DNA from: CAZQWJ01 sp964597265
GTDB taxonomy: Bacteria > Patescibacteriota > 4484-211 > JAGQKX01
Reading direction: 5' to 3'
DNA: 47,069 bases
Assembly (NCBI GenBank): GCA_964597265.1
Contig: CAZQWJ010000004.1
Span: forward strand, 1 to 47,069
Positions 16,331 through 22,800 of this stretch are shown piece after piece (position 1 is the first letter of the stretch; every line of letters begins with the position of its first letter). The notes beneath the pieces were generated by a model, which had not been told where the DNA came from, did no database searches, and was given only the letters and a program-made list of their open reading frames with translations. Both the position numbers and the translations under genes were made by a program.

Positions 16331-16792
16331 CTATCCAATGCGCCATGCTCGTGCTCGCTGAAACTCCTTTCTGAGCATTACTGCACACAATGGGAACGAT
16401 GTGAGCAGTAATAATAATCCCAGCCCGTATACAACAGTATGCATCAACACGAGAAGTCTTTCATCGTGTGAAGGCATAGCCGCTGTTACATTCCAGGAAA
16501 TCATCATAGAAATCAGGAGCGAGCCCAGGAGCCAAGCTCCAAACAGGTAGACCAGTAACCTGGTCTCACTCTTAGGCGTCACCAGAATGGCAAACACAAA
16601 GGTAAAATTAATCAACGCCAAAGAGATGACGACCACGTCAGTCAACCATGTTGGAGCATCAACCAGGCTTGAAAACGCGTTTTGCGTCATTTCAGCCACG
16701 TACGCTCCAAACATGACTGTTGCGCCGCACAGGAGTGCGGCAAGAAAAAACAGTACCATCAGCGATGGTGACGGGCGAGTACTCTTATTCAT
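16331..16792 (-). CDS. four-helix membrane protein
   Basis: This 153-residue protein has four predicted membrane helices at about 10-30, 48-68, 78-98 and 117-138, with short loops and a basic C-terminus (RKEFQRARAWRIG). The family is not recognised. It lies 14 bases upstream of the polytopic lipoprotein and 11 bases downstream of the small lipoprotein. TAGGAGATATTTCG precedes the ATG. Confidence 0.78.
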   Translation of the reverse strand: MNKSTRPSPSLMVLFFLAALLCGATVMFGAYVAEMTQNAFSSLVDAPTWLTDVVVISLALINFTFVFAILVTPKSETRLLVYLFGAWLLGSLLISMMISWNVTAAMPSHDERLLVLMHTVVYGLGLLLLLTSFPLCAVMLRKEFQRARAWRIG

Positions 16793-16803
16793 CGAAATAT
16801 CTC

Positions 16804-17229
16804 CTAGTGATAGTGGTGATGACTACTGCCGCGTTTGGCGCCGAAGATGACACCAAGAAGCCAGAAGATCATCACAAAAAAAGCTAGTCCCGCCAAGAGC
16901 AATACCCAGTTATCTTTGAGGAACAGGCCCACGACACCGAACTTGAGTATTGTCTCAGCGTCATCGACCATCTCAACCTTACGCTGAATCCACTGGGTTT
17001 CCGCCTGGATCCGAGCAGCCTCTGCTTCGTTGACCAGACTCTGGGTCCGGTCAACCGCCAGTGCTGGATCATCACGCGTCGGAGCAGGTTGGGTGATAAC
17101 CACAACCATAGGCCCCGAACTCAGCGGCGGTGCCGCCACCTGGGCAGGACCGCTGGTGAACAAATTGCATGCAACCGCCAACAGCACCCAGACCAGCAAA
17201 AACGCCATGAGTATCTTGACTGTTTTCAT
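16804..17229 (-). CDS. small lipoprotein with C-terminal membrane helix
   Basis: This 141-residue protein has a signal peptide ending in AVAC (Cys21, close to a lipobox), a Pro/Ser-rich stretch, a charged helical region at about 55-90 that could be coiled coil, a membrane helix at about 103-127, and a His-rich tail (SSHHHYH). The family is unknown. Strong ribosome site AAGGAG. Second gene of the envelope operon. Confidence 0.75.
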   Translation of the reverse strand: MKTVKILMAFLLVWVLLAVACNLFTSGPAQVAAPPLSSGPMVVVITQPAPTRDDPALAVDRTQSLVNEAEAARIQAETQWIQRKVEMVDDAETILKFGVVGLFLKDNWVLLLAGLAFFVMIFWLLGVIFGAKRGSSHHHYH

Positions 17230-17244
17230 TTCACTCTCCTTGAA

Positions 17245-17409
17245 CTAGATAAGGCTGAGCACCATCGGCACAGCCACGATGTGAGGGACAACCACTGCTG
17301 TAACAGCAGTACTGCGTCCCCACCTTTGACGACACTTGTCGTAGACATCAAGAATACACGTGATGTCCACAACGGCCAGTAGGATCAAGTAACCTAAAGC
17401 TGGATTCAT
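17245..17409 (-). CDS. 54-aa membrane peptide, first gene of the envelope operon
   Basis: This short ORF begins MNPALGYLILLAVVD and ends at TAG (17247-17245). It has two hydrophobic segments separated by CRQRWGRS. AAAGGAGG stands 8 bases before the ATG, and the gene is 15 bases upstream of the small lipoprotein gene, so it is credible despite its size. The function is unknown; it could be a pilin-like or regulatory membrane peptide. Confidence 0.7.
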   Translation of the reverse strand: MNPALGYLILLAVVDITCILDVYDKCRQRWGRSTAVTAVVVPHIVAVPMVLSLI

Positions 17410-17453
17410 TATCGGGACCTCCTTTGGCCCTTTCTGACTTTTTTAAACCAGGA

Positions 17454-17497
17454 TTGTTAATGTACGGTAGGTATCTTGGCCTGGATTTTACATTATA
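17454..17497 (-). promoter_or_regulatory. promoter -10 and TTAACAA leader element of the envelope operon
   Basis: On the minus strand a TATAAT box (17497-17492) is followed by a leader with CCAGG/CCTGG arms and TTAACAA (17460-17454) ahead of the AAAGGAGG site. No -35 at normal spacing is clear. Confidence 0.5.
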
Positions 17498-17559
17498 GGC
17501 TTGGCTAAAACAAGCATTAGGCAAAACGACACTATAGTCACATTTTGGGTCTTTACTTT

Positions 17560-17619
17560 TTGCCACACTTGGCAATGCATGATATACTACCGACACAACC
17601 CCACACACAGGGGTTTTTT
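17560..17619 (+). promoter_or_regulatory. promoter, operator-like palindrome and promoter-proximal terminator
   Basis: TTGCCA (17560-17565), a 17-base spacer, and extended -10 TGA-TATACT (17583-17588). The -35 is one arm of the palindrome TTGCCA-cact-TGGCAA (17560-17575), a likely repressor site. About ten bases after the transcription start lies AACCCC-7 bases-GGGGTT followed by T6 (17597-17619), which looks like an intrinsic terminator within the leader. The remaining leader to 17803 holds a CAACAACCC stretch (17773-17781) but no gene. Confidence 0.7.
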
Positions 17620-17803
17620 GAACTAAGGTATTGCACCTCGTAAAGAGATGCAGTACAAGATCGAGTAAGTTTCCCTATGGGATATTTATTTGATCTTTTG
17701 CACATTATCATCAGAGAAACCGAAAGGAGGAACTATACGACACATTCGTTTAGTGATTTGTTCGTTTTTAGTCAACAACCCACCCATCATGTAAGGAGGC
17801 ACT

Positions 17804-18300
17804 GTGACACAAGCTTCGGATCGAATGAACGTACAAGGTCTTGAACTCGAAGATGAGCACGTGCACGCAGTCATCTGTGAACACGGCGGATTCCAATGGT
17901 GCGATTNNNNNNNNNNNNNNNNNNNNNNNNNNNNNNNNNNNNNNNNNNNNNNNNNNNNNNNNNNNNNNNNNNNNNNNNNNNNNNNNNNNNNNNNNNNNNN
18001 NNNNNNGATGAGCACGTGCACGCAGTCATCTGTGAACACGGCGGATTCCAATGGTGCGATTGCGGCGTTTTTTGTCGCAAAGCCACATGCCCAGACGGGA
18101 TCTGGCATCATGTGCGCGAGATCTCAGACGGAAAGGCATACACTACATGTCCATGTGAGGTCGCTGCTGCGAAGTCGGCGACTCACGAGACGATGCAACC
18201 CAGGGCAGGTAGGGGAAAGGTCGCGAACAAAAACGACGGCCGCAGAAAAGACAGATGTCCACAACGTCGTCCCGGCCGGCCCCCGCGAGGTGCGCGATGA
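17804..18300 (+). CDS. Cys-rich small protein (split by an assembly gap)
   Basis: Collapsing the duplicated 55 bases around the gap gives one frame of 113 codons. Seven Cys in the middle third (25, 33, 35, 39, 44, 64, 66, as in WCDCGVFCRKATC and TTCPCEV) suggest zinc binding or a disulphide-knotted fold. The C-terminal 45 residues are strongly basic (GRGKVANKNDGRRKDR). The start is GTG at 17804 with AAGGAGG 4 bases upstream. The stop overlaps the next start (ATGA). The family is not recognised; a nucleic-acid-binding zinc protein is one possibility. Confidence 0.7.
17907..18006. other. assembly gap (100 N) flanked by a 55-bp duplication
   Basis: Bases 17852-17906 are repeated exactly at 18007-18061. 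The gap is probably a scaffolding artefact; overlapping the two copies keeps the reading frame. Confidence 0.93.
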
Positions 18301-18806
18301 GTGAAGATCCATATTGTTATGTTCAGGTCGTGCAGGTAGCTCGGCTTGGTCCGATTGCATACTGGCGGCCACAACTGGATACCTTCTACGGTGCAACCTA
18401 TCGGGAGGCGTTTATAAGCGCTATCGATGCAACGCCTCCGGAATGGAGGGAACACACAACGTTCAACCTCTTCACTAAGGCACAAAAACGAAGCGGGCCC
18501 TTTAAACACCTCACTACCGATACCTATGTGTTTAAAGTGCAGATCCCTTGTACGGTTGCAAACAAACTCATACAAGGGAGCTACCCACTTCTGCACCCGG
18601 ATGCAACAGAGGTATGGGTGGCATGGCCAGAAGTGTGGGTTGGTAACCCAGGCGCGTGGATCGCACGACCTCCCCATGCAACCTTCCTCTACAGCTCCAG
18701 TTTGACCGACATATATCAACAGCTCACATACTGGAGAAGATGGAGCGAGGAAGGTCGTGTACAGATCATGTTGTTCCCACTCTCGCAGCTGGGAGGTACA
18801 CGATGA
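18297..18806 (+). CDS. hypothetical protein, tandem paralogue 1
   Basis: This 169-residue soluble protein starts at the ATGA overlap with the Cys-rich gene, with GAGGTG upstream. It shares with its downstream neighbour the pattern V-Q-V-x-x-x-GP-hydrophobic-x-x-WR near the N-terminus (VARLGPIAYWRP), followed by a helix (YREAFISAIDATPPE), so the two are tandem duplicates that have diverged. It is rich in Trp, Tyr and Pro. No family is known to me. Confidence 0.75.
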   Translation: MSEDPYCYVQVVQVARLGPIAYWRPQLDTFYGATYREAFISAIDATPPEWREHTTFNLFTKAQKRSGPFKHLTTDTYVFKVQIPCTVANKLIQGSYPLLHPDATEVWVAWPEVWVGNPGAWIARPPHATFLYSSSLTDIYQQLTYWRRWSEEGRVQIMLFPLSQLGGTR

Positions 18807-19276
18807 AGAGTGGCCAGGCGGAGTACGGTGCGTGGGTTTTGCAAGTCGCGGGTGTTGGTCCCCTTAAGTTTTGGCGAGACCGAACCTCGGTTCACTATGC
18901 CCCAACAATCCGTGATGCACTCATCAAGGCAACTGCGGATTTGTTACCTACGCCCAATCTAAAATTGGCTACGTACGTAAACATCTCTCAAGAGGTGGGG
19001 CATACACGCGAAGGGGAATCTTTTCATGCCCACGTCGCGTTTATTCCCTGGTCGATTGCCGTCCTGCTGACGCTCGAAGATCTGTCCAGGTACCCAATAA
19101 TCTGTGCCGGATGGTTTGAGCGCCGGATTGGGATCCTACACACATGGATCCAAGCATCGAGACCAGTATTTGGAGTCGAGCTCGAAAAGCTAAAAGCTGA
19201 GTTCAAAACGAGGCAGCTTCCGTCCGGAATCCGATTCCGGACGGAGCCCTTTGAGCGAAGCCACCTGATCGGGTAA
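18803..19276 (+). CDS. hypothetical protein, tandem paralogue 2
   Basis: This 157-residue protein starts at the ATGA overlap, with GGGAGG six bases upstream. The N-terminal VAGVGPLKFWRD and IRDALIKATADLLPT align with the upstream paralogue. The C-terminal half has a charged helix (VELEKLKAEFKTR). A perfect 12-bp palindrome lies inside the last codons. Last gene of the three-gene operon. Function unknown. Confidence 0.75.
   Translation: MKSGQAEYGAWVLQVAGVGPLKFWRDRTSVHYAPTIRDALIKATADLLPTPNLKLATYVNISQEVGHTREGESFHAHVAFIPWSIAVLLTLEDLSRYPIICAGWFERRIGILHTWIQASRPVFGVELEKLKAEFKTRQLPSGIRFRTEPFERSHLIG
19219..19245. other. perfect 12-bp hairpin inside the 3' coding end
   Basis: TCCGTCCGGAAT-ccg-ATTCCGGACGGA lies within the last 20 codons of paralogue 2. 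It may stabilise the 3' end of the transcript, since the true terminator is 90 bases downstream. Confidence 0.6.
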
Positions 19277-19332
19277 CCTCCAACATCGGTAACTCAAAGG
19301 GACTGAGATAACCAGTTTCCCAAAAAACTCAA

Positions 19333-19358
19333 GCCGTCTCTCACGAGGCGGCTTTTTT
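19333..19358 (+). terminator. intrinsic terminator
   Basis: GCCGTCTC-tcac-GAGGCGGC followed by T6 or more, after the tandem paralogue operon. Confidence 0.9.
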
Positions 19359-19366
19359 CATATTAC

Positions 19367-19458
19367 TTGCTTTCTACTACCAACAAACCTATAATTTTTA
19401 CTCGTCCTGTCATACGACAGGCGAGCTTGGCACATTCTTAACTACCTTGGAGGAAAAC
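19367..19458 (+). promoter_or_regulatory. promoter and hairpin/TTAACTA leader
   Basis: TTGCTT (19367-19372), a 17-base spacer, TATAAT (19390-19395). The leader has the hairpin CTCG-t-CCTGTC-atac-GACAGG-CGAG (19401-19425), then CTTAACTACC (19437-19446), then TGGAGG. Confidence 0.78.
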
Positions 19459-19818
19459 ATGTTGACCTTAAGAGTGACTGATCATTCACAGACATTTCGT
19501 CTTGTGAGAGCTTTGGGGGAGGTAGGATTCTGGATGGGTCGCCCTAGGCCGGCGACGGCTGTCGTCGAAGTTGGCGATGATGGCGTAATCTATTTCTGCA
19601 ATATGGATCAGCTGTCGGTCGATATCCGTATGCGGCCCATAACCGTCCCCGACGACATAGCTGTCGTTTTGGAAGGTATCACCGTGCCGCACGCGGGAGA
19701 GTGGCAGCTGCCGTTATCTATCTGGTGCGACGGCAGGCAAGTCATCCTGCGACCAGCAGGGCCTCCTCAAGAACCAGCGACAAAATATGACGAGTGGAGG
19801 GATGTCGAGCTACCATAG
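19459..19818 (+). CDS. hypothetical protein (119 aa)
   Basis: This small acidic, beta-rich soluble protein is encoded by a single-gene transcript with its own promoter and terminator. ATG 19459 is chosen because TGGAGG precedes it by 5 bases; the in-frame TTG upstream overlaps that site. Stretches such as TAVVEVGDDGVIYF and WQLPLSIWCDGRQVIL suggest a compact beta fold. No family recognised. Confidence 0.72.
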   Translation: MLTLRVTDHSQTFRLVRALGEVGFWMGRPRPATAVVEVGDDGVIYFCNMDQLSVDIRMRPITVPDDIAVVLEGITVPHAGEWQLPLSIWCDGRQVILRPAGPPQEPATKYDEWRDVELP

Positions 19819-19849
19819 ACTTCACTAAGTCTACTGAGCTATTAATTTC

Positions 19850-19884
19850 GGGCGGAAACGTTGTACGTTTCCGCCCTTGCTTTT
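19850..19884 (+). terminator. intrinsic terminator
   Basis: GGGCGGAAACG-ttgta-CGTTTCCGCCC (11 perfect pairs), then TTGCTTTT. A small AGACTT-cact-AAGTCT hairpin precedes it. Confidence 0.85.
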
Positions 19885-19899
19885 CACATCCCCTTTTAT

Positions 19900-20048
19900 T
19901 TGCTGCAAAGGCAGAAGAGTGCTATACTCATCGCCAAAAAGACGGACCTTAACAATTTTTTGTCACACACGAGACCGATGGAGGCGGATCGTGTGTCTAC
20001 ATGGTGATAGTGACTGTTGTTTAGAGCAAACACTTTCAAGGAGTCGAA
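19900..20048 (+). promoter_or_regulatory. promoter and boxA-like leader of the five-gene operon
   Basis: TTGCTG (19900-19905), 17-base spacer, extended -10 TGC-TATACT (19923-19928). The leader of about 120 bases contains CCTTAACAATTTTTTG (19947-19962), the best match in the window to rRNA-leader boxA (CTCTTTAACAATTT). A long-range stem ACACACGA/TCGTGTGT (about 19965-19996) follows, then AAGGAG before the ATG. Confidence 0.72.
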
Positions 20049-20411
20049 ATGTTTAAAGTCAACTCTCACCCAGAGGAACGGCGTGCGCTGGTCATCACCA
20101 ACAATAGTTGGCCTGACCATACGCAGAAAGCTTTCGCGGCAGTTCAGGCGATCGCACCTCAGTTGGTCGTGGATTGCAGCCCAGTGATGTACAAAACGGC
20201 TGATCCTACCGTAGAGGGAGACGGTGTGGTCGAGTCGTTTGAGTATGCACGGAAGTATGTACCGGATGCATATCAGGTGCCATACCCCGTGTTTGTCCAC
20301 CTCACCATGTATGCCACCGAGCAGGAAAGGCAATTTGCCGATCAGCTGGTCGCATACCTGAACGAGACGTACCCGAAAACGGTCGACGCCCGACTGGTAT
20401 ACGAGGTCTAG
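20049..20411 (+). CDS. hypothetical protein (120 aa), first gene of the CSD/CA-like operon
   Basis: This soluble alpha/beta protein contains RALVITNNSWPDHTQKAFAA and PQLVVDCSPVMY, suggestive of a small Rossmann-like fold, but no family is recognised. AAGGAG 6 bases upstream sets the start. It heads a tight operon with a cold-shock protein, a membrane peptide, a carbonic-anhydrase-like protein and a short acidic protein. Confidence 0.72.
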   Translation: MFKVNSHPEERRALVITNNSWPDHTQKAFAAVQAIAPQLVVDCSPVMYKTADPTVEGDGVVESFEYARKYVPDAYQVPYPVFVHLTMYATEQERQFADQLVAYLNETYPKTVDARLVYEV

Positions 20412-20423
20412 CGGAGGTCCAAG

Positions 20424-20735
20424 ATGGCCGGCTCTAACGGACATGCACCCTTAAAAAGAGGCAACACACGGCCGCTTCTCCCAGCCCCTGCCAAAACAAC
20501 CATACGGGGCACGGTGAAGTGGTTTGATCCTGCACTGGGATATGGTTTTATTGCTCCGGAAACACGCTTCGGGAAAGACGTGTTCGTGCACTACACGAAC
20601 ATCGTAGGCGAAGGCTATCGGACACTGGAGGAGGGACAAGACGTAACGTTTGTTCTGAATCATGGTGACAAGGGACCATTCGCGACGAAAGTCCAAAAAC
20701 TCAACTCCAAGTGGAGTTATTTTGATCCACTGTGA
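20424..20735 (+). CDS. cold-shock domain protein
   Basis: This 103-residue protein has a complete cold-shock domain at about 27-96: VKWFDPALGYGFI (31-43, RNP1 region) and DVFVHY (52-57, RNP2). A basic N-terminal extension of about 25 residues precedes it. Such proteins bind single-stranded RNA or DNA, act as RNA chaperones and can melt terminator hairpins. That is notable because the surrounding operons have structured leaders. The ribosome site GGAGG lies 12 bases after the upstream stop. Confidence 0.92.
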   Translation: MAGSNGHAPLKRGNTRPLLPAPAKTTIRGTVKWFDPALGYGFIAPETRFGKDVFVHYTNIVGEGYRTLEEGQDVTFVLNHGDKGPFATKVQKLNSKWSYFDPL

Positions 20736-20745
20736 AGGAGGAAAC

Positions 20746-20907
20746 ATGGGACAGCTCAACTGGGGAACACCCACCAGAATCACGAGCCACCGCCGGCGCA
20801 CCCCTGTCAGAGGGGTTTTGACCAACGCGTGGTTCTATGCAGTTATTCTGGTGATGGCAGCCATCGTTGCCGCCTTTATCGAAATTCCACTTTTGTTTGG
20901 AGGATAA
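20746..20907 (+). CDS. 53-aa single-pass membrane peptide
   Basis: A basic N-terminal half (ITSHRRRTPVRG) precedes one membrane helix at about 30-50 (AVILVMAAIVAAFIEI). AAGGAGG upstream and tight spacing within the operon support it. Function unknown; topology is N-in by charge. Confidence 0.7.
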   Translation: MGQLNWGTPTRITSHRRRTPVRGVLTNAWFYAVILVMAAIVAAFIEIPLLFGG

Positions 20908-20912
20908 CAACA

Positions 20913-21290
20913 ATGACTATCACAGCTGTCGTTGTTGGATGTTCTCTTGAACTCTGCCTAGGAGGCGTGTCAGCATTCATCCAAGAGTATGCCATGGAGA
21001 TTGCTGAAAACGAAATCTTGTATTTCGTTGCCCTGGGCAAAGGTGGAGGAGCCGGGGAGAAACTGCTTGCAGACTCAATTCCTCCAGAATCTCTGGACAC
21101 AGTCCAGGTTTTCATCCTAGTAGGGCACGCGGGGTGTGAAACCGGAACCATGGAGAATCTCAACGCTAATCTCCAACAGGTGCTGGATGCATTCCCTAAT
21201 GCCCTCGTCGCCCACTATTGGCTGCAGCTGGGAAATTGTGGCTACCACGGGTCTCCTTCAGGAGCTGTTCCGTGGTATATGCTCAACTAG
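20913..21290 (+). CDS. degenerate beta-carbonic-anhydrase-like small protein 1
   Basis: This 125-residue protein is paralogous to the one at 22093-22470. The layout VVVGCS (Cys10) ... GKGGGAGEKLL ... VFILVGHAGC (His72, Cys75) ... LNANLQQVLDAFPNALVAHYW follows the core of small beta-carbonic-anhydrase-related proteins, whose zinc ligands are Cys-(x)n-His-x2-Cys. The catalytic Asp-Arg dyad (CxDxR) is absent: the motif reads CSLEL. It may bind zinc without hydratase activity. GGAGG overlaps the stop of the upstream membrane peptide. The family assignment is my inference from motifs. Confidence 0.6.
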   Translation: MTITAVVVGCSLELCLGGVSAFIQEYAMEIAENEILYFVALGKGGGAGEKLLADSIPPESLDTVQVFILVGHAGCETGTMENLNANLQQVLDAFPNALVAHYWLQLGNCGYHGSPSGAVPWYMLN

Positions 21291-21302
21291 GAAGGAGGGT
21301 TT

Positions 21303-21542
21303 ATGATCGTACCTGTCCGTATAAGTGTGCTTCGAGGGCCGTATACAACGCCGTTGGGATTCCTACTGATTAATCTCCCAAACGGTAACACCGAAACCAT
21401 CAGAGAGGCGCTTGATGGTATCACCGTCGTAAGCCACAACCACAACCGATACCGGGTGTTTTCACGCAATCCTGAAGAACGTATCATTGTCGTGGAAACT
21501 ATTCCCTTTGAGGTGGAAGTGGTACTTGACGAAGAGGAGTAA
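21303..21542 (+). CDS. hypothetical acidic beta-rich protein (79 aa)
   Basis: This short soluble protein has alternating hydrophobic strands (VPVRISVL, ERIIVVETIPFEVEVVL) and an acidic tail (DEEE). AAGGAGG 5 bases upstream. It is the last gene of the five-gene operon before a terminator. Not recognised. Confidence 0.68.
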   Translation: MIVPVRISVLRGPYTTPLGFLLINLPNGNTETIREALDGITVVSHNHNRYRVFSRNPEERIIVVETIPFEVEVVLDEEE

Positions 21543-21574
21543 TCCTCTTCTTCTCTAACGACTATCAACACTGT

Positions 21575-21611
21575 GCGGCAGGCTGGATGTATCCGGCCTG
21601 TCGCTTTTTTT
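21575..21611 (+). terminator. intrinsic terminator of the five-gene operon
   Basis: GCGGCAGGC...GCCTGTCGC with inner GGAT/ATCC pairs, then T7. Confidence 0.88.
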
Positions 21612-21646
21612 ATATCAATCTCCTGGATTCATGGGCAAAATTCTGA

Positions 21647-21652
21647 TATACT
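21647..21652 (+). promoter_or_regulatory. extended -10 box of the zinc-ribbon gene
   Basis: TGA-TATACT, about 30 bases before the ATG. No TTAACAA element is found in this short leader. Confidence 0.55.
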
Positions 21653-21683
21653 CGCGAAAACTCAATCTTTCAGGGAGGAGAAG

Positions 21684-21950
21684 ATGTGGTTCATTAACAA
21701 AGGACCTCCTAGACGAAAGGGAGCGACAACCAGGAGGCAAACAGACATCCGAAATGGTCGCCCCGTATTGGGACGTGCTCCTCGAAGGGCACAGTATCGG
21801 CGGTGTTTGATGTGCAATAGGATTACCCCTGCACACAAGTGGATCTCTGATGTAGCTCCACTTGGTGTGTGCCCCAAGTGCGGTTATCCGCATTTTAGAG
21901 ACCGCACCCATGGAGAGCAGGGGAACAATCCCCCGCATAGAAGTAAATAG
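21684..21950 (+). CDS. small basic zinc-ribbon protein (88 aa)
   Basis: The very basic N-terminal 40 residues are followed by two CxxC pairs (CLMC 41-44 and CPKC 63-66, the latter followed by GYPHF), the typical pattern of a structural zinc ribbon. It would suit binding to nucleic acid or to a larger complex. Single-gene transcript with GGGAGG before the ATG and a terminator right after the stop. No specific family. Confidence 0.72.
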   Translation: MWFINKGPPRRKGATTRRQTDIRNGRPVLGRAPRRAQYRRCLMCNRITPAHKWISDVAPLGVCPKCGYPHFRDRTHGEQGNNPPHRSK

Positions 21951-21992
21951 CCTGATCCGGACCCTGGTGTCTAGATCAGGCTTTTGTTTTTT
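21950..21992 (+). terminator. intrinsic terminator
   Basis: GCCTGATC ... GATCAGGC (8 pairs) followed by TTTTGTTTTTT; the left arm begins in the stop codon of the zinc-ribbon gene. Confidence 0.85.
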
Positions 21993-22010
21993 GGCCGTAT
22001 ACCAAAACGC

Positions 22011-22092
22011 TATCACGAGCATTATCGTGATACAATACGGGCCAGCGGAGAGGGCAATCTAGCAACATTAACAACACAAAGGAGGTTTTGTC
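22011..22092 (+). promoter_or_regulatory. operator-like inverted repeat, -10 box and TTAACAA leader
   Basis: TATCACG-8 bases-CGTGATA (22011-22032) overlaps the promoter spacer and the extended -10 TGA-TACAAT (22031-22036). The leader then has CATTAACAACAC (22066-22077) directly before AAAGGAGG. The inverted repeat is a plausible repressor site. Confidence 0.65.
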
Positions 22093-22470
22093 ATGACCAC
22101 AGAAGCATCTGCCGCGCTAGTCTATGCGTGTTCGGATACACTGTGCAACGTGGGTATGCAAATGTTCATTGGAGACTATGCCCACGAAATCAATGGACCC
22201 GTGATGTTCTTTATTGCAAAAATCCCTGGAGGTGGAGCTGCGAAAAAGTTACTCGCAGACACCATACCAGACGAGTCACAGCAACTGATACATTTCGTAA
22301 TCCTGGTCGGTCATCAGCAGTGTGACCAGGGGAGTAGGGAAGACTGTTCACGTAACCTGCACGTTATGCAGGAAACGTTTCCCTACGCCCACGTTGTGTG
22401 CTACTGGATCGACGACAATCAGATGGATCTACTCGATCCGCCAAAGAAACCGGTCTACCAGTACCACTGA
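22093..22470 (+). CDS. degenerate beta-carbonic-anhydrase-like small protein 2
   Basis: This 125-residue paralogue of the 20913-21290 protein has the same length and the shared blocks GGGAxKKLLADxIPDES and FVILVGHxxC. This copy keeps CSD at 13-15 (the Cys and Asp of the beta-carbonic-anhydrase CxDxR motif) but has no Arg two residues on; His74 and Cys77 complete the predicted zinc set. Whether it is catalytic is doubtful. It has its own promoter and leader, then the 62-residue gene 59 bases downstream. Confidence 0.62.
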   Translation: MTTEASAALVYACSDTLCNVGMQMFIGDYAHEINGPVMFFIAKIPGGGAAKKLLADTIPDESQQLIHFVILVGHQQCDQGSREDCSRNLHVMQETFPYAHVVCYWIDDNQMDLLDPPKKPVYQYH

Positions 22471-22529
22471 CCGGAAGAGAATATCCTGATTTTAGTGACA
22501 GTTAAGTTTCGTCAAACAAGGAGAATAAG

Positions 22530-22718
22530 ATGTCTAATGAATATAGTGAGTGGCCGTGGAGAGCACTAACTCTTGCGTCGGAATTATGCAAAGAAATGGG
22601 AGTCCCTCTGAAAGCAGGAGAGGATGGAAGATTCCCGTATGAGGAGGTTCTAGAGTTCGTGAATAACTTGAGGGGACCGGCAACAGACCCGGACCCACAA
22701 GAGGATACCTCACTTTGA
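22530..22718 (+). CDS. hypothetical acidic protein (62 aa)
   Basis: Helical, acidic and soluble (ALTLASELCKEMGV, EEVLEFVNNL). AAGGAG lies 6 bases before the ATG. It probably shares the transcript of the carbonic-anhydrase-like gene. Not recognised. Confidence 0.65.
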   Translation: MSNEYSEWPWRALTLASELCKEMGVPLKAGEDGRFPYEEVLEFVNNLRGPATDPDPQEDTSL

Positions 22719-22730
22719 CACGTCTGATGT

Positions 22731-22800
22731 TATAATTTGTTGGTCTGCCAACATCGGCAGACTGTTGTTGAACATTACCAACAAAAAAGGAAAGGTACTC
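22731..22800 (+). promoter_or_regulatory. promoter and hairpin/TTACCAA leader
   Basis: Extended -10 TGT-TATAAT (22731-22736). TTGACA at 22715 is too close to serve as its -35. The leader has hairpin GTCTGCC-aacatc-GGCAGAC (22743-22762), then CATTACCAACA (22773-22783), then AAAGGAAAGG. Confidence 0.68.

Noticed and set aside
11378..17409. Assigning the envelope operon to a type IV secretion system
   Set aside because: Only the transglycosylase is recognisable; no VirB4, VirB11 or VirD4 ATPase and no detectable VirB8, VirB9 or VirB10 motifs were seen.
22715..22736. TTGACA paired with TATAAT as a full promoter at 22715-22736
   Set aside because: The spacer is only 10 bases; an extended -10 promoter is more likely.
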